Part shown: positions 9,805 through 19,230 of the stretch, in pieces
Numbering within the stretch: position 1 is the first letter of the stretch
Layout: each line of letters opens with the position of its first letter
Assembly (NCBI GenBank): GCA_963677325.2
Contig: CAXXGM010000003.1
Coordinates: forward strand, 558,001 to 622,000
Direction: 5' to 3'
DNA: 64,000 nucleotides
DNA from: G963677325 sp963677325
GTDB taxonomy: Bacteria > Bacteroidota > Bacteroidia > Bacteroidales > Prolixibacteraceae
Notes under the pieces: model-generated
Seen by the model: only the letters and a program-made list of their open reading frames with translations
What the model was told of the DNA's origin: nothing
The model's database searches: none
Position numbers and translations under genes: made by a program

Positions 9805-10263
9805 ATGAAAAAGATGCTCAATAAAATACTACTTGCAGGTTTTTTAATGATGGGGTTTTCCTGTGCGAAAATGGAATATACCCAGGAATTTAATTCCACA
9901 TATCCTATATCCGGGGACTGGACTATTACTGTAGATGATGGTTCCAATGCTTATGGGCCCTATTTCATGAAAATCTATAATACTGCCAATTCAAAGGATT
10001 CGGTTTGGATTGATGATGCAGAACAGTTTTGGCAAACCAAAACCAAATGTAAAGTCGATATGAAGAATCTTACTTTTGCCACTGAGCAGGCTCAGAACGA
10101 GTATTATAACAGTAAGGTTTCCTATGCCAATGGTAAAGTAATAGGAAAGGATAGTATCTACTTTGAAGTTACTTTCTCTGATGACGATCCAGCGTATGGA
10201 AATGTCTATAAGTACTATGGACACCGTAAAACAAGTTACGAGGAATACATGGGAACTAAATAA
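9805..10263 (+). CDS. Lipid-binding-type lipoprotein (BT_2261-like)
   Basis: The 152-residue lipoprotein has a signal peptide with lipobox MGFSC (Cys about 17). The rest forms one beta-rich domain (PISGDWTITVDDGS ... YKYYGHRKTSYEEYMGTK) of the putative lipid-binding family that accompanies some SusC/SusD pairs. The frame is open upstream to a TTG at 9775 that overlaps the previous gene; the ATG at 9805 fits the signal peptide. It is the last gene of a four-gene operon whose order (SusC, SusD, DUF5011, lipid-binding) is like that of the B. thetaiotaomicron BT_2264-BT_2261 genes as I remember it. It is followed by a clear terminator. Confidence 0.8.
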   Translation: MKKMLNKILLAGFLMMGFSCAKMEYTQEFNSTYPISGDWTITVDDGSNAYGPYFMKIYNTANSKDSVWIDDAEQFWQTKTKCKVDMKNLTFATEQAQNEYYNSKVSYANGKVIGKDSIYFEVTFSDDDPAYGNVYKYYGHRKTSYEEYMGTK

Positions 10264-10284
10264 CAGTATTTAATTTAATCAATT

Positions 10285-10320
10285 ATAAAGGGTTTCTTAC
10301 TTAACTAAGAAGCCCTTTAT
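10285..10320 (+). terminator. Terminator of the first SusCD operon
   Basis: ATAAAGGGTTTCTTA (10285-10299) pairs with TAAGAAGCCCTTTAT (10306-10320) around a six-base loop, with one G-U pair. The stem starts 22 bases after the stop codon and is followed by TTGT. It is the strongest hairpin in this part of the window. Confidence 0.75.
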
Positions 10321-10426
10321 TTGTATCTGCTGACAACAGACTAAACTATCCTGGATGCCTTAGTAATTGTGGATATTTTCTAAATGATTATATATCCTCA
10401 GGCGATAAATTCTTTATTTTTGTTAA

Positions 10427-11005
10427 ATGTTTATCGAAAATAATTTTGATAGTCACAAGCGGGGTTGTATTGAGGTGATAACAGGTTCTATGTTTTCCGG
10501 AAAAACGGAGGAGCTGATCCGTCGTCTTCGCCGTGCTGAAATAGCTCGTCAAAAGGTTGAGATCTTCAAACCTTCCACAGATACCCGATACTCTGCTACT
10601 GATGTAGTTTCGCATGACGAAAAATCAATCCGTTCCACTGTGGTGGATCATTCCGCTACAATCCTTCTTCTTAGCAGTGATGCTGAGGTGATCGGTATTG
10701 ATGAAGCGCAATTTTTCGATTTGGGTTTAGCTGAAGTTTGCAATCAGCTTGCAGACATGGGTAAAAGGGTGATCGTAGCAGGATTGGATATGGATTTCCG
10801 CGGAAAACCATTTGGGCCTGTTCCTGGTTTAATGGCTATGGCGGAATATGTATCCAAACTCCACGCTGTCTGTATGAGTTGTGGAAATCCTGCTCTTTAC
10901 AGTCACCGTTTATCAGTAAAAGAAGAATTAGTGTTGCTTGGTGAAAGACTCACTTATGAGCCTCTTTGCAGGAAATGCTTTCAGGAATTAAATAAAAATA
11001 CATGA
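10427..11005 (+). CDS. tdk: Thymidine kinase
   Basis: The 192-residue type II thymidine kinase has the P-loop G20-SMFSGKT27, the DEAQFF motif (D92, E93) and four zinc-binding cysteines (C149, C152, C181, C184). It phosphorylates thymidine to dTMP in the salvage pathway. The N-terminus MFIENN is usual for Bacteroidota enzymes, which supports this start. TATTTTTG at 10415-10422 fits the -7 consensus but lies only 4 bases before the ATG, which would make a near-leaderless message; this may be chance. The stop overlaps the start of the next gene by 4 bases (ATGA), so the two are translationally coupled. Confidence 0.95.
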   Translation: MFIENNFDSHKRGCIEVITGSMFSGKTEELIRRLRRAEIARQKVEIFKPSTDTRYSATDVVSHDEKSIRSTVVDHSATILLLSSDAEVIGIDEAQFFDLGLAEVCNQLADMGKRVIVAGLDMDFRGKPFGPVPGLMAMAEYVSKLHAVCMSCGNPALYSHRLSVKEELVLLGERLTYEPLCRKCFQELNKNT

Positions 11006-13491
11006 CCTCTTATCTGCTATCGGAAATAGCTAAAATTATTGGCGGCACACTTATTCAAAATGATGAGGCATCCAATAAAACCATTCGCTTTCTCTCTTTT
11101 GACAGCCGGAACATTCTGTCGGGACCCGAGACTCTTTTTTTTGCTCTCAGGAGTGAACGAAACGACGGGCACAAATACATTAAAGAAACTTATTCAAAAG
11201 AGGTACTTTCATTTGTTGTAGAGGAGCTTCCGGCTAATTATAAAGATTATCGTTATGCTTCCTTCCTTTTGGTTCAAAACAGCCTTTATGCTTTACAAAG
11301 CTTAGCCGCCTATCACCGGAATAGATTTTCTTATCCTGTGGCAGGAATCACGGGAAGCAATGGAAAGACCATTGTCAAGGAATGGCTTGCTGAATTGCTG
11401 AGCCCTGAAAAGAACATTGTACGCAGTCCGCGCAGCTACAATTCACAGCTTGGAAATCCTCTTTCTGTTTGGCTCATGGATGACCGCTACGATATGGCTT
11501 TGTTTGAGGCCGGTATTTCCAAACCTGGTGAGATGGAGAGGTTAGAAAAAATACTAAATCCGGAATTTGGCCTATTTACACACCTGGGAACCGCACATCT
11601 TGAAAATTTTGAATCGGCAGAACAGTTAATCCACGAGAAATTTCAACTCTTTGTTAATTGTAAGCTTATAATTTATTGCAGCGACTTTGACCTGCTTACC
11701 CGGGAAATTAAACGAATGGATTTTGCTCATAATCCGAAGTTTTTTTCCTGGTCAGAGAAAAATACAGAAGCCGATTTGTTCGTATCATCCATTGAAAAAG
11801 CTAATTATTCGACAAGGATTAACGCGGTCTATGTTTCTGAAAAGGTTAGTTTAACCATCCCTTTTACAGATGATGCTCACGTTGAAAATGCGATACACTG
11901 CTGGGCTTTTATGCTGGCTTTAGGTTATAAGACCGGGAAATTTGAGGAGCGTTTTCTTAAACTCAGTCCCATTGCCATGCGATTGGAACTGAAAAAGGGA
12001 ATTAATGGATGTACCATCATTAATGACTCCTACAATTCAGATACCGCATCCCTGGTAAATGCACTTGATTTTCTTCAGCAGCAATCCGGATTTGGCAGGG
12101 GCAAATGTACCCTCATTATTTCCGATATTCTTCAATCCGGTGAAAAGCCTGCCATCCTATATGCTGAAATAGCCGATTTTATTAACCTTAAAAAGATTGA
12201 CCGGCTTATCTGTATCGGTCCTGATATCGGTGGTTATATGGATTTGTTCAGGATTAAGGATAAAAGATCTTTTCCTTCTTTTGAGGAATTCCTGATGCAT
12301 TTCAATGAGAAAGATTATAATCATGAAATTATTCTTTTGAAGGGAGCACGCCCATTCCGTTTTGACCGGATTTCTGCTTTGCTGCAGGAAAAGGCGCATC
12401 AGACAGTTATGGAAATCAACCTGGATTCTATGATCCATAATTTTAATTTCTACAGGGGAAAATTGAGTCCCAAAACGAAAATTGTAGCTATGGTCAAGGC
12501 TTTTTCTTATGGGACCGGTTCGGTGGAAGTAGCCAGAATTCTTCAGTACCATGGGGTGGATTATCTTGCGGTTGCTATTGCTGACGAAGGAATTGAACTC
12601 AGGAATAATGGTATTGAAACGCCAATACTGGTCATGAATCCGGAGGAACATAGCTTTGATGCAATGATTGAAAATAACCTCGAGCCCAATATTTACCGGT
12701 TTAAGCTGCTTGAGAAGTTTGATGAGGCTTTGAAGCGTAATGCGGTGAATAATTTTCCCGTTCACATCAAGATAGATACCGGGATGAAGAGACTGGGTTT
12801 TGATAGGGAAGAGGATATAATGAAAGTGACAGAGTATATTCATAAGCAAGAAAGGATGTTTATACGATCTGTTTTTTCACATCTGGCGGTCAGTGATGAT
12901 CCTTCAAATGACGAATTTACCAAAGAACAATTCAGACGATTTGACCGGTTCAGCAAATTGATTGCCGGTTCATTCGATTATAAAATACTTTGCCATATTT
13001 TGAATTCCTCAGGTATTGAGCGATTCCCTGAAATGGAGCTGGATATGGTCAGACTTGGAATCGGATTATACGGAATAAGTCCTCTTTTCCAGAATATGCT
13101 AAAAAATGTTGCAACATTAAAAACAACGATTTCACAGATCAGGGAAGTAAAACCTGGTGAAACAATAGGTTATGGGAGACGAGGGATTGCTTCAAGTCTC
13201 ATGAAAATTGCTGTTCTGCCAATAGGTTATGCTGATGGATTTAACAGGCATTTGGGCAATGGGAACGGGAATGTAGTAATAAATGGATTTAAGGTGCCCG
13301 TCACCGGATCTGTGTGCATGGATATGTGTATGGTTGATGTATCCGGAATTGAAGCAAACGAAGGTGATAAGGCGATTGTTTTCGGAGAAGAATTGCCTGT
13401 CAGCGAGGTGGCCGGATACCTTCAGACGATTCCTTATGAGGTGCTGACATCGGTTGGACAAAGGGTGAAAAGAGTCTATTACAAAGAATAA
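11002..13491 (+). CDS. Bifunctional MurF / alanine racemase
   Basis: This 829-residue fusion has an N-terminal UDP-N-acetylmuramoyl-tripeptide:D-Ala-D-Ala ligase part (residues 1 to about 465; ATP loop GITGSNGKT at 115-123) and a C-terminal PLP-dependent alanine racemase part (from about 470; MVKAFSYGTGS with the expected PLP lysine at about 499; YGISPLF and GYGRRG farther on). The first half finishes the UDP-MurNAc-pentapeptide, and the second makes D-Ala from L-Ala, so the fusion links supply and use of D-alanine. The fusion is common in Bacteroidota. The MurF half has a Thr-Ile after the Walker lysine, otherwise normal. The start overlaps tdk by 4 bases. Confidence 0.93.
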   Translation: MTSYLLSEIAKIIGGTLIQNDEASNKTIRFLSFDSRNILSGPETLFFALRSERNDGHKYIKETYSKEVLSFVVEELPANYKDYRYASFLLVQNSLYALQSLAAYHRNRFSYPVAGITGSNGKTIVKEWLAELLSPEKNIVRSPRSYNSQLGNPLSVWLMDDRYDMALFEAGISKPGEMERLEKILNPEFGLFTHLGTAHLENFESAEQLIHEKFQLFVNCKLIIYCSDFDLLTREIKRMDFAHNPKFFSWSEKNTEADLFVSSIEKANYSTRINAVYVSEKVSLTIPFTDDAHVENAIHCWAFMLALGYKTGKFEERFLKLSPIAMRLELKKGINGCTIINDSYNSDTASLVNALDFLQQQSGFGRGKCTLIISDILQSGEKPAILYAEIADFINLKKIDRLICIGPDIGGYMDLFRIKDKRSFPSFEEFLMHFNEKDYNHEIILLKGARPFRFDRISALLQEKAHQTVMEINLDSMIHNFNFYRGKLSPKTKIVAMVKAFSYGTGSVEVARILQYHGVDYLAVAIADEGIELRNNGIETPILVMNPEEHSFDAMIENNLEPNIYRFKLLEKFDEALKRNAVNNFPVHIKIDTGMKRLGFDREEDIMKVTEYIHKQERMFIRSVFSHLAVSDDPSNDEFTKEQFRRFDRFSKLIAGSFDYKILCHILNSSGIERFPEMELDMVRLGIGLYGISPLFQNMLKNVATLKTTISQIREVKPGETIGYGRRGIASSLMKIAVLPIGYADGFNRHLGNGNGNVVINGFKVPVTGSVCMDMCMVDVSGIEANEGDKAIVFGEELPVSEVAGYLQTIPYEVLTSVGQRVKRVYYKE

Positions 13492-13632
13492 CCGGATTAC
13501 AGATTTATAAAGTGTCTGAATTTTTAAAATATAATGTATCCGGAATAAAAGCAGCAAGGGGTAATCGTCGCAGACGTAGCAAAATCGAGATCAGGGGAAA
13601 TGAGACATAAATTATAAAAGAAAGGCCGCTAT

Positions 13633-14334
13633 CTACCCCTGTTTACTGATTTTCTCCAATTGCTCAAGGTCAAGTATTTTTATTTTTCGTCCGTCGGTGG
13701 CTATTACTTTTTCACAGCTAAAAGCTGTAAGCGTCCTGATGCAGTTCGAGGCATTCATGTTGGAAAGATTGGAGAGATCTTCTCGGGAAAGATAAACTCT
13801 TAAAGTTTTGCCGTCGTGTTCGAATCCATACTTTTCTTTCAATAACAAGATTGATTCCGCTAACCTGCCTCGAATATGTTTCTGCGTAAGACTTATCATC
13901 CTGTCGTTCGAAAAACCAAGTTCAACAGCCATATCCTTCAGGAGTGCCAGCGAGAAGTGATAATTTTTAAGCAGTACCGTATAGAGAATTTCTCGGGAAA
14001 CAGTGATAATCACCGAATCTTCAATGGCAATAGCTGTTCCGTTATGAGGTTCATTAGCGATAAGAGCCCTGTATCCAATCAAAGCCTTGCATGGAATCAT
14101 TCTGATAATTTGCCCGCGAGTTCCAACACCTCCTTTAATTAGTTTTACCTTGCCTTCTTCGAGATATTGCAAACCAACAGCCAATTCACCTTCTTTATAG
14201 ATATACTCATTTTTCTTATACAAGGTGAGCGTATGATTCTTTCCCAGAATAGATTTTTCTTCTTCGTTCAAAAGTGAAAAGATGCAATCCGATTCTTCAA
14301 ACCGCTTTTCACAGTCCTGACTTTCGTCCAGCAT
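13633..14334 (-). CDS. Crp/Fnr-family transcriptional regulator
   Basis: The 233-residue protein has a cyclic-nucleotide-type sensor domain (about 25-140; NEYIYKEGELAVGLQYLEEG) and a C-terminal winged helix (about 155-225; YLSREDLSNLSNMNASNCIR as recognition region). No Fnr-type cysteine cluster is apparent at the N-terminus, so an oxygen-sensing iron-sulfur cluster is unlikely. Several Cys are present but scattered. The effector is unknown. TAATTTTG on the minus strand (14370-14363) could be its -7 box, giving a short leader. It is downstream of nadE on the same strand but separated by 186 bases, so probably its own unit. Confidence 0.88.
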   Translation of the reverse strand: MLDESQDCEKRFEESDCIFSLLNEEEKSILGKNHTLTLYKKNEYIYKEGELAVGLQYLEEGKVKLIKGGVGTRGQIIRMIPCKALIGYRALIANEPHNGTAIAIEDSVIITVSREILYTVLLKNYHFSLALLKDMAVELGFSNDRMISLTQKHIRGRLAESILLLKEKYGFEHDGKTLRVYLSREDLSNLSNMNASNCIRTLTAFSCEKVIATDGRKIKILDLEQLEKISKQG

Positions 14335-14520
14335 ATTACGCTCTTTTTATGTTTTAAAACATCAAAATTAAGATATTTAAAAGAATCGAAGAAGAATAAT
14401 CAGATTTTAAATCAAAAGGATTTCAGAAACAGTAGGCTTGATGAATAAAACAGAGATTAAGGGAATTTTGGTATTGAAAATTTGTCCAATAAGCCGTTAA
14501 ATTTTATTCAAAAAAGAAAT

Positions 14521-16173
14521 TTAAAGTGCATATTTAGCCACTAAAGGCATTTTTCTTCCAAAACCAAATGCCTTAGAGGAAATCCTCAGGATCGGCGGGG
14601 CCTGGAATCTTTTGTATTCATTCCGGTTTACCATCAGAATTGTTCTTTTCACCGTATTTTCATCGTATCCATCAGCTATTATTTCCGCAGGACTCTTCGC
14701 CATTTCAATGTATTCAAATAAGATTTTATCCAGAATTTCATAATCAGGCAGTGAATCAGAATCTTTTTGATCCGGCCTTAATTCAGCCGAGGGAGGTTTA
14801 ATAATGGTATTTACTGGTATTATTTCTCTGTCCTTGTTTATGAATTTTGCCAGATTGAAAACATCCGTTTTGTAAATGTCTCCCAAAACAGAAAGTCCTC
14901 CGTTCATATCGCCATATAACGTTCCGTATCCCACTGCGGCTTCACTCTTATTAGAGGTATTCAATAAAATATGTCCGAATTTATTTGATACAGCCATCAG
15001 CAAACTGCCCCGCACGCGCGCCTGAATATTTTCTTCAGCAATATCGTGAGGGAGGTTCCGGAAAACCGGCGCCAGCGTTTGGTCGAAAGACTGAACAATA
15101 TCGTGTATTTTAAGCGTGTCATACTTAATATCAAGATTCCTGGCAAGTGCTACTGCGTCTTCAACTGAGTGATTGGATGAATATTTTGAAGGCATCAGCA
15201 GAACGTGAATATTTTCAGCTCCAAGAGCCTGTTTGGCAAGGACAAGAGTTACAGCCGAATCAATTCCACCAGAAAGACCCAGCGTAGCCCTGGTAAAGCC
15301 ATTTTTTGCAAAATAATCTTTGATTCCCAGGATAAGGGCGGTATAAATTTTTTCAATTGTTTCTGTACCGGATTGAAGTGTAGGTGTTGAGGAAGAGTCC
15401 AGTGTGTCGATAATTGCAAAATCAGGTTTAAAATAGGACATTTCCTCCTTTATTTTCCCATTGCGGTCAATAAACAAAGACCCACCGTCAAAGATGAGCT
15501 CCGTTTGAGCACCTACCTGATTTACATAGATAATCGGTACATCATATTTTTTTGCGTTGTTGATCAGAATTTCTTCTCTCAGCTTCTTCTGATTATAGGA
15601 AAAAGGTGAGGCTGAAAGATTAATAACGATATCCGGATTTTGTCCGGCGTATTCATCCATCGGACATTTCGAATATAGATACTCTCTCCCGAAAGCGCTT
15701 AGAACGGGTTGATTAAACCAAAGATCTTCACAAACAGTGACCGCTAACTTTATTCCCTTGAAATTTATCAGTTGAAATTCATCATTTGGTTCAAAATGTC
15801 TGTATTCATCGAAAATATCATAAGTAGGTAATAGTGTCTTAGAGTGAATGCTTTCAATCCTCCCCTCATTAAGAAAATAGGCGGAATTAAAAAGCATTTT
15901 ACCTTTGGGGCTTGGATTAATACTTGGACTCCCAACTAATGCTGCTATACCTTTACAATGGACGGCAATCTCCTGAATGGTTTCAATACAGCGATCAATA
16001 AATTCATGCCTTTCAAGTAAGTCATTGGGATAATATCCGCAGACTGCCAATTCTGAAAACACAATCAATTCGGCACCTTGATTTCGTGCTTTATTTATGT
16101 TTTCAATTATTTTATCACGATTTTCAGTAAAATTACCTATATGATAATTTAATTGGGCAAGTGCTATTTTCAT
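14521..16173 (-). CDS. nadE: Glutamine-dependent NAD+ synthetase
   Basis: The 550-residue protein joins an N-terminal nitrilase-type glutaminase (catalytic E41, K112, C148 in TVCEDLWF) to a C-terminal NAD synthase ATP-pyrophosphatase (SGGIDS at 301-306). The glutaminase releases ammonia that is channelled to convert deamido-NAD to NAD+ in the cytoplasm. All key residues are present and length is normal for the two-domain form. The outer-membrane gene downstream starts (stop codon side) 31 bases away on the same strand, but order on the minus strand puts that gene upstream; the short gap suggests co-transcription from it or a promoter inside its end (CAAAATTA at 16200-16207 reads TAATTTTG on the minus strand). 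Confidence 0.95.
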   Translation of the reverse strand: MKIALAQLNYHIGNFTENRDKIIENINKARNQGAELIVFSELAVCGYYPNDLLERHEFIDRCIETIQEIAVHCKGIAALVGSPSINPSPKGKMLFNSAYFLNEGRIESIHSKTLLPTYDIFDEYRHFEPNDEFQLINFKGIKLAVTVCEDLWFNQPVLSAFGREYLYSKCPMDEYAGQNPDIVINLSASPFSYNQKKLREEILINNAKKYDVPIIYVNQVGAQTELIFDGGSLFIDRNGKIKEEMSYFKPDFAIIDTLDSSSTPTLQSGTETIEKIYTALILGIKDYFAKNGFTRATLGLSGGIDSAVTLVLAKQALGAENIHVLLMPSKYSSNHSVEDAVALARNLDIKYDTLKIHDIVQSFDQTLAPVFRNLPHDIAEENIQARVRGSLLMAVSNKFGHILLNTSNKSEAAVGYGTLYGDMNGGLSVLGDIYKTDVFNLAKFINKDREIIPVNTIIKPPSAELRPDQKDSDSLPDYEILDKILFEYIEMAKSPAEIIADGYDENTVKRTILMVNRNEYKRFQAPPILRISSKAFGFGRKMPLVAKYAL

Positions 16174-16204
16174 CTAACTTTTACATTCTTTACAGCGCTC
16201 AAAA

Positions 16205-17191
16205 TTAGAAAATAAATCCGAGTCTGATCCGTAAAGAATTAATCGTTGTTTTGTCGCTGATATCCGAATTACTGGTTACATCATTAAAGCTTCCCGAGTA
16301 GATTATTCCGCCTGTAATTGAATTTTTATCACCCAGGTCATATTCCACTCCTGCGCCTACATTTAATCCTAAAGCAAAGAATCTAACCTCATCATTTATC
16401 ATGTCTTTATCGAAAGAACCATCAGAGGTAGAGCCTTTTGCCTTGATATTCATCCAGGTATTCAGCCCGAACTGAGCGAAGAACCTCATGCTGTTAAAAT
16501 CTTTTGAACGAAGCTTGATTGCAAGTGGAATTTCAATGTAACGCAGGAAGTAATCAACTTTTGTTTTTGCTGGCAGTTGGTCAGCTGATCCATTGAATCT
16601 GAAAGGGGTTTCATATTCCAGAGTTCCACCGACAGAACTTATAACAAAACCTGTCAATAAAGAATACCTGTCTGAAGCAAGAAAGACGTCACCTTCTATA
16701 CCATATGCAAATCCCAGCCGATTCTTGTTGCTTTTTGTTAATTTTGATCCGGAAGTCAACCAGGTCACCTGTGGGCTGGCTATAAATGCAAATCTGACCA
16801 TTTTGTTCCCAATCCTGGGTATATCAGACATTGGCTGATATCCGGAACTCTGAATGTTTGGCTGTGATACTTTCGGCTTATTCTGTTGTTCAGTACCAGG
16901 AACAGTTGACTGAGCCGGCTGATATGTGCCGGAAGGCTGAACCGGGTTTGCCTGTTGAGGAGCAGTTGGTTGAACCGGAACATTCTGTTGATTTGGAGAA
17001 TTTTGTGTGTTCGGAGTGGATTGCTGATTTGGAATAGTCAACTGGCTTGGGGAAGTTGGTTGTTTCGGAACAGATAACTGATCAGGATTGGTGATCCGGG
17101 TTGGTGTATTTCGCGGATTAGGAATTGTGTCCTGAGCCAAGCCAATCAGATAAGATAATAGCAATAAGCTCAAAAAAAATAGTTTTTTCAT
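16205..17191 (-). CDS. PorT-like outer membrane beta-barrel protein with Pro/Gln/Asn-rich linker
   Basis: The 328-residue protein begins with a signal peptide (MKKLFFLSLLLLSYLIGLAQ). A low-complexity stretch rich in Pro, Gln, Asn and Thr follows (about 21-125; repeated NQQ/TPN/QPS words), then a beta-barrel domain of the outer-membrane-beta-barrel (PorT-like) type (RFAFIASPQVTWLTSG to the terminal RIRLGFIF). It is predicted to be in the outer membrane with the linker in the periplasm or at the surface. The frame reaches up to 17254, but the ATG at 17191 starts the signal peptide. The gene is divergent from the GldB-like gene, sharing a region of about 90 bases. Function is not known. Confidence 0.75.
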   Translation of the reverse strand: MKKLFFLSLLLLSYLIGLAQDTIPNPRNTPTRITNPDQLSVPKQPTSPSQLTIPNQQSTPNTQNSPNQQNVPVQPTAPQQANPVQPSGTYQPAQSTVPGTEQQNKPKVSQPNIQSSGYQPMSDIPRIGNKMVRFAFIASPQVTWLTSGSKLTKSNKNRLGFAYGIEGDVFLASDRYSLLTGFVISSVGGTLEYETPFRFNGSADQLPAKTKVDYFLRYIEIPLAIKLRSKDFNSMRFFAQFGLNTWMNIKAKGSTSDGSFDKDMINDEVRFFALGLNVGAGVEYDLGDKNSITGGIIYSGSFNDVTSNSDISDKTTINSLRIRLGFIF

Positions 17192-17282
17192 GGTTAACGA
17201 TTTTAAGATTTTCATTTGAACCGATTTTGTACTTTTACCAATTAAGTTAAACAATGGAATTTAATTAATGTTTGCATAATTT

Positions 17283-18287
17283 ATGAATAAATGGTTCTGT
17301 TTTATAATTCTCTTTCTGTTTATTGCTATAAGCTGCAGGCGAAGCACAACAAAGCCTGACATTTCATCTATAAAGCTAAATATTAGCATATTAAGATTGG
17401 ATAGGGATTTATTTAACGTCACTCCAGCCAACAGCGACTCCCTCCTTCCAATCCTTAAAAGAATCTATGGTGATTTTTATTCTGTTTATAATAAAGATAT
17501 TCTTGCGTTAGGTGATCCCAATGATAAATCATACCCTTCCTATCTACAGCAATTTTTGAGTGATAGTGTTACATCACAGACAAAGACTAAAGTCGATTCA
17601 GTTTTTAATGATATTCGCTGGCTTGAAGAAAAATTGCAGCTGGCATTAAGATATTATGAATATTATTTTCCGGGGAGGCCGATACCCAAAGTTTATACCA
17701 TTATTTCGGGGTTTAATCAGTCGATGATAACAACCCGGGACGCTCTTGGAATCAGCCTGGACAATTATCTTGGAAGTGGTTCCCGGTTTTATCGAATGCT
17801 TTCTTTGCCGGATTACAAGAAAATTAATATGACTCCTGAAAAAATTCCAACTGATGCACTATATGCGTGGGCTCTATCTGAATTTCAATTGGATGGGGAA
17901 GATAATCTTTTATCGGTGATGATAAGCCAGGGGAAGTTAATGTATTTTCTTGATGCAGTTTATCCCGATGAACCTGATTACTTAAAAATCGGATATCCCC
18001 CGGTGAAAATTAAATGGTGTAAAGATCATGAGAGCGCTATGTGGACTTTTCTTGTAGAAAACAAGCTGCTCTTTAACAACGATCGCATGAATATCAGAAG
18101 ATTTACTGGTCCAGGTCCTTTCACAAACAGTTTTTCTTCTGAATCACCAGGAAAAACAGGGGTATGGTTAGGATGGCAGATTGTAAGGAAATACATGGGC
18201 CGTCATCCCAGGGTGAAGCTTTCTAAACTAATGGCAGATAAGGATTATCAAAAAATATTGAATGAATCAGGTTATGATCCTACTTAA
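17283..18287 (+). CDS. GldB-like gliding-motility-type lipoprotein
   Basis: The 334-residue lipoprotein has a signal sequence with a lipobox at Cys18 (AISC). The body resembles GldB: LDRDLFN near the N-terminus, an EEKLQLALRYYEYYFPG segment, then YTIISGFNQS, LDNYLGSGSRFY and the late GKTGVWLGWQIVRKYM. GldB is needed for gliding in flavobacteria, but homologues are widespread in non-gliding Bacteroidota, where the role is unclear. No other gld or por genes are in the window, so motility should not be inferred from this gene alone. It is probably a single-gene unit followed by a large inverted repeat. Confidence 0.75.
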   Translation: MNKWFCFIILFLFIAISCRRSTTKPDISSIKLNISILRLDRDLFNVTPANSDSLLPILKRIYGDFYSVYNKDILALGDPNDKSYPSYLQQFLSDSVTSQTKTKVDSVFNDIRWLEEKLQLALRYYEYYFPGRPIPKVYTIISGFNQSMITTRDALGISLDNYLGSGSRFYRMLSLPDYKKINMTPEKIPTDALYAWALSEFQLDGEDNLLSVMISQGKLMYFLDAVYPDEPDYLKIGYPPVKIKWCKDHESAMWTFLVENKLLFNNDRMNIRRFTGPGPFTNSFSSESPGKTGVWLGWQIVRKYMGRHPRVKLSKLMADKDYQKILNESGYDPT

Positions 18288-18288
18288 A

Positions 18289-18394
18289 ACGAATTTCACA
18301 AATTTGTTACGAATTTACACGAACTCCTTAAATACCCATCAAGGAATTAATTAAGAGCTTTCGTGTAAATTCGTCTTTAATTCGTGAAATTCGC
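18289..18394. repeat. Large inverted repeat between convergent genes
   Basis: Two 34-base arms (18290-18323 and 18360-18393) are inverted copies: the outer 10 bases (CGAATTTCAC) and inner 15 (ACGAATTTACACGAA) match exactly, with a diverged 9-base middle and a 36-base loop. It lies between the GldB-like gene and the convergent DUF1080 gene, so it could work as a two-way terminator, but the absence of T-runs and the matched ends look more like a small repeat element. Confidence 0.6.
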
Positions 18395-18426
18395 ACGCCA
18401 GAATAATTTAGAATTAAGAATTCAAA

Positions 18427-19230
18427 TTACAAAGGACGGATTTTGATGTTGCGATACCATACATCATTTCCATGATCCTGTAAACCGATGAAACCTTCTT
18501 TTGCGACATTGGCCCAATCAGGATTCAATGCGGGGAATTTGGAGTTTTTAACCAGTTCATTCCATTCACGGGTCCAGAGATGATATTCAAGCACTGTTTC
18601 GCCATTCATTTTGTGAACGACTGTACCCTGGTAACAGATAATTTCAATTGAATTCCATTCTCCTGCAGGCTTTGCGTTCTGTGGTTTTGCAGGGATTAAA
18701 TCATATAAGGAACCGGCTTTACGGTTGCCGTCTTTACCAAGGTTAGAATCCACATGACGGTCATTATCAAGAACCTGCATCTCAGGGGCGGTTCTATAGA
18801 TTTCCCATTTTGGGACTTCCTGGGCAAGATAAAAAATACCTGAGTTGCCGCCTTCTGAAATTTTCCAATCCAATTTCAGATCGAAATTGGCGAATTTTTT
18901 GCCGAAAATTATGTCGCCGCCATTGGATGCACCTGCTTCTCCTTTACCTGAACCGGTAAGGTGAAGAGTGCCCTCGTCGACCTTCCAGGCTACAGGGAAA
19001 TCCTGTTTATTGTAACCTCTCCATCCGGTGTTGCTCTTTCCGTCAAACATCAGGATCCATCCCTGTGCTTTTTCTGCATCGGAGAGTGTATTCAACGAAC
19101 TCTGATCACAACAAGCAGCGCTTTTCACACTGTCTTTCGCCTCCGATTTTTCCTGTGTTTTTTTAGGCTGAGTACCACAGCTTGTCAAAAGAAAAACAGA
19201 AGCAATCAATAAAATGCCATAACTTTTCAT
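18427..19230 (-). CDS. Lipoprotein with 3-keto-disaccharide hydrolase (DUF1080) domain
   Basis: The 267-residue lipoprotein has a lipobox at about Cys18 (LLTSC). After a short charged linker, residues about 55-267 form a concanavalin-like DUF1080 domain: GWILMFDGKSNTGWRGYN, then SGGDIIFGKK-type and GGNSGIFYL motifs, EMQVLDNDRH, and the closing GLQDHGNDVWYRNIKIR. Members of this family are associated with breakdown of 3-keto-glycosides or act as sugar-binding modules. Here no oxidoreductase partner is adjacent. Likely periplasmic or surface-anchored. Assignment to the domain is strong; activity is not established. Confidence 0.85.
   Translation of the reverse strand: MKSYGILLIASVFLLTSCGTQPKKTQEKSEAKDSVKSAACCDQSSLNTLSDAEKAQGWILMFDGKSNTGWRGYNKQDFPVAWKVDEGTLHLTGSGKGEAGASNGGDIIFGKKFANFDLKLDWKISEGGNSGIFYLAQEVPKWEIYRTAPEMQVLDNDRHVDSNLGKDGNRKAGSLYDLIPAKPQNAKPAGEWNSIEIICYQGTVVHKMNGETVLEYHLWTREWNELVKNSKFPALNPDWANVAKEGFIGLQDHGNDVWYRNIKIRPL

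Noticed and set aside
12157..12849. Long minus-strand frame inside murF-alr (230 codons)
   Set aside because: No start context, no known motif, and it lies opposite a strongly conserved fusion gene.
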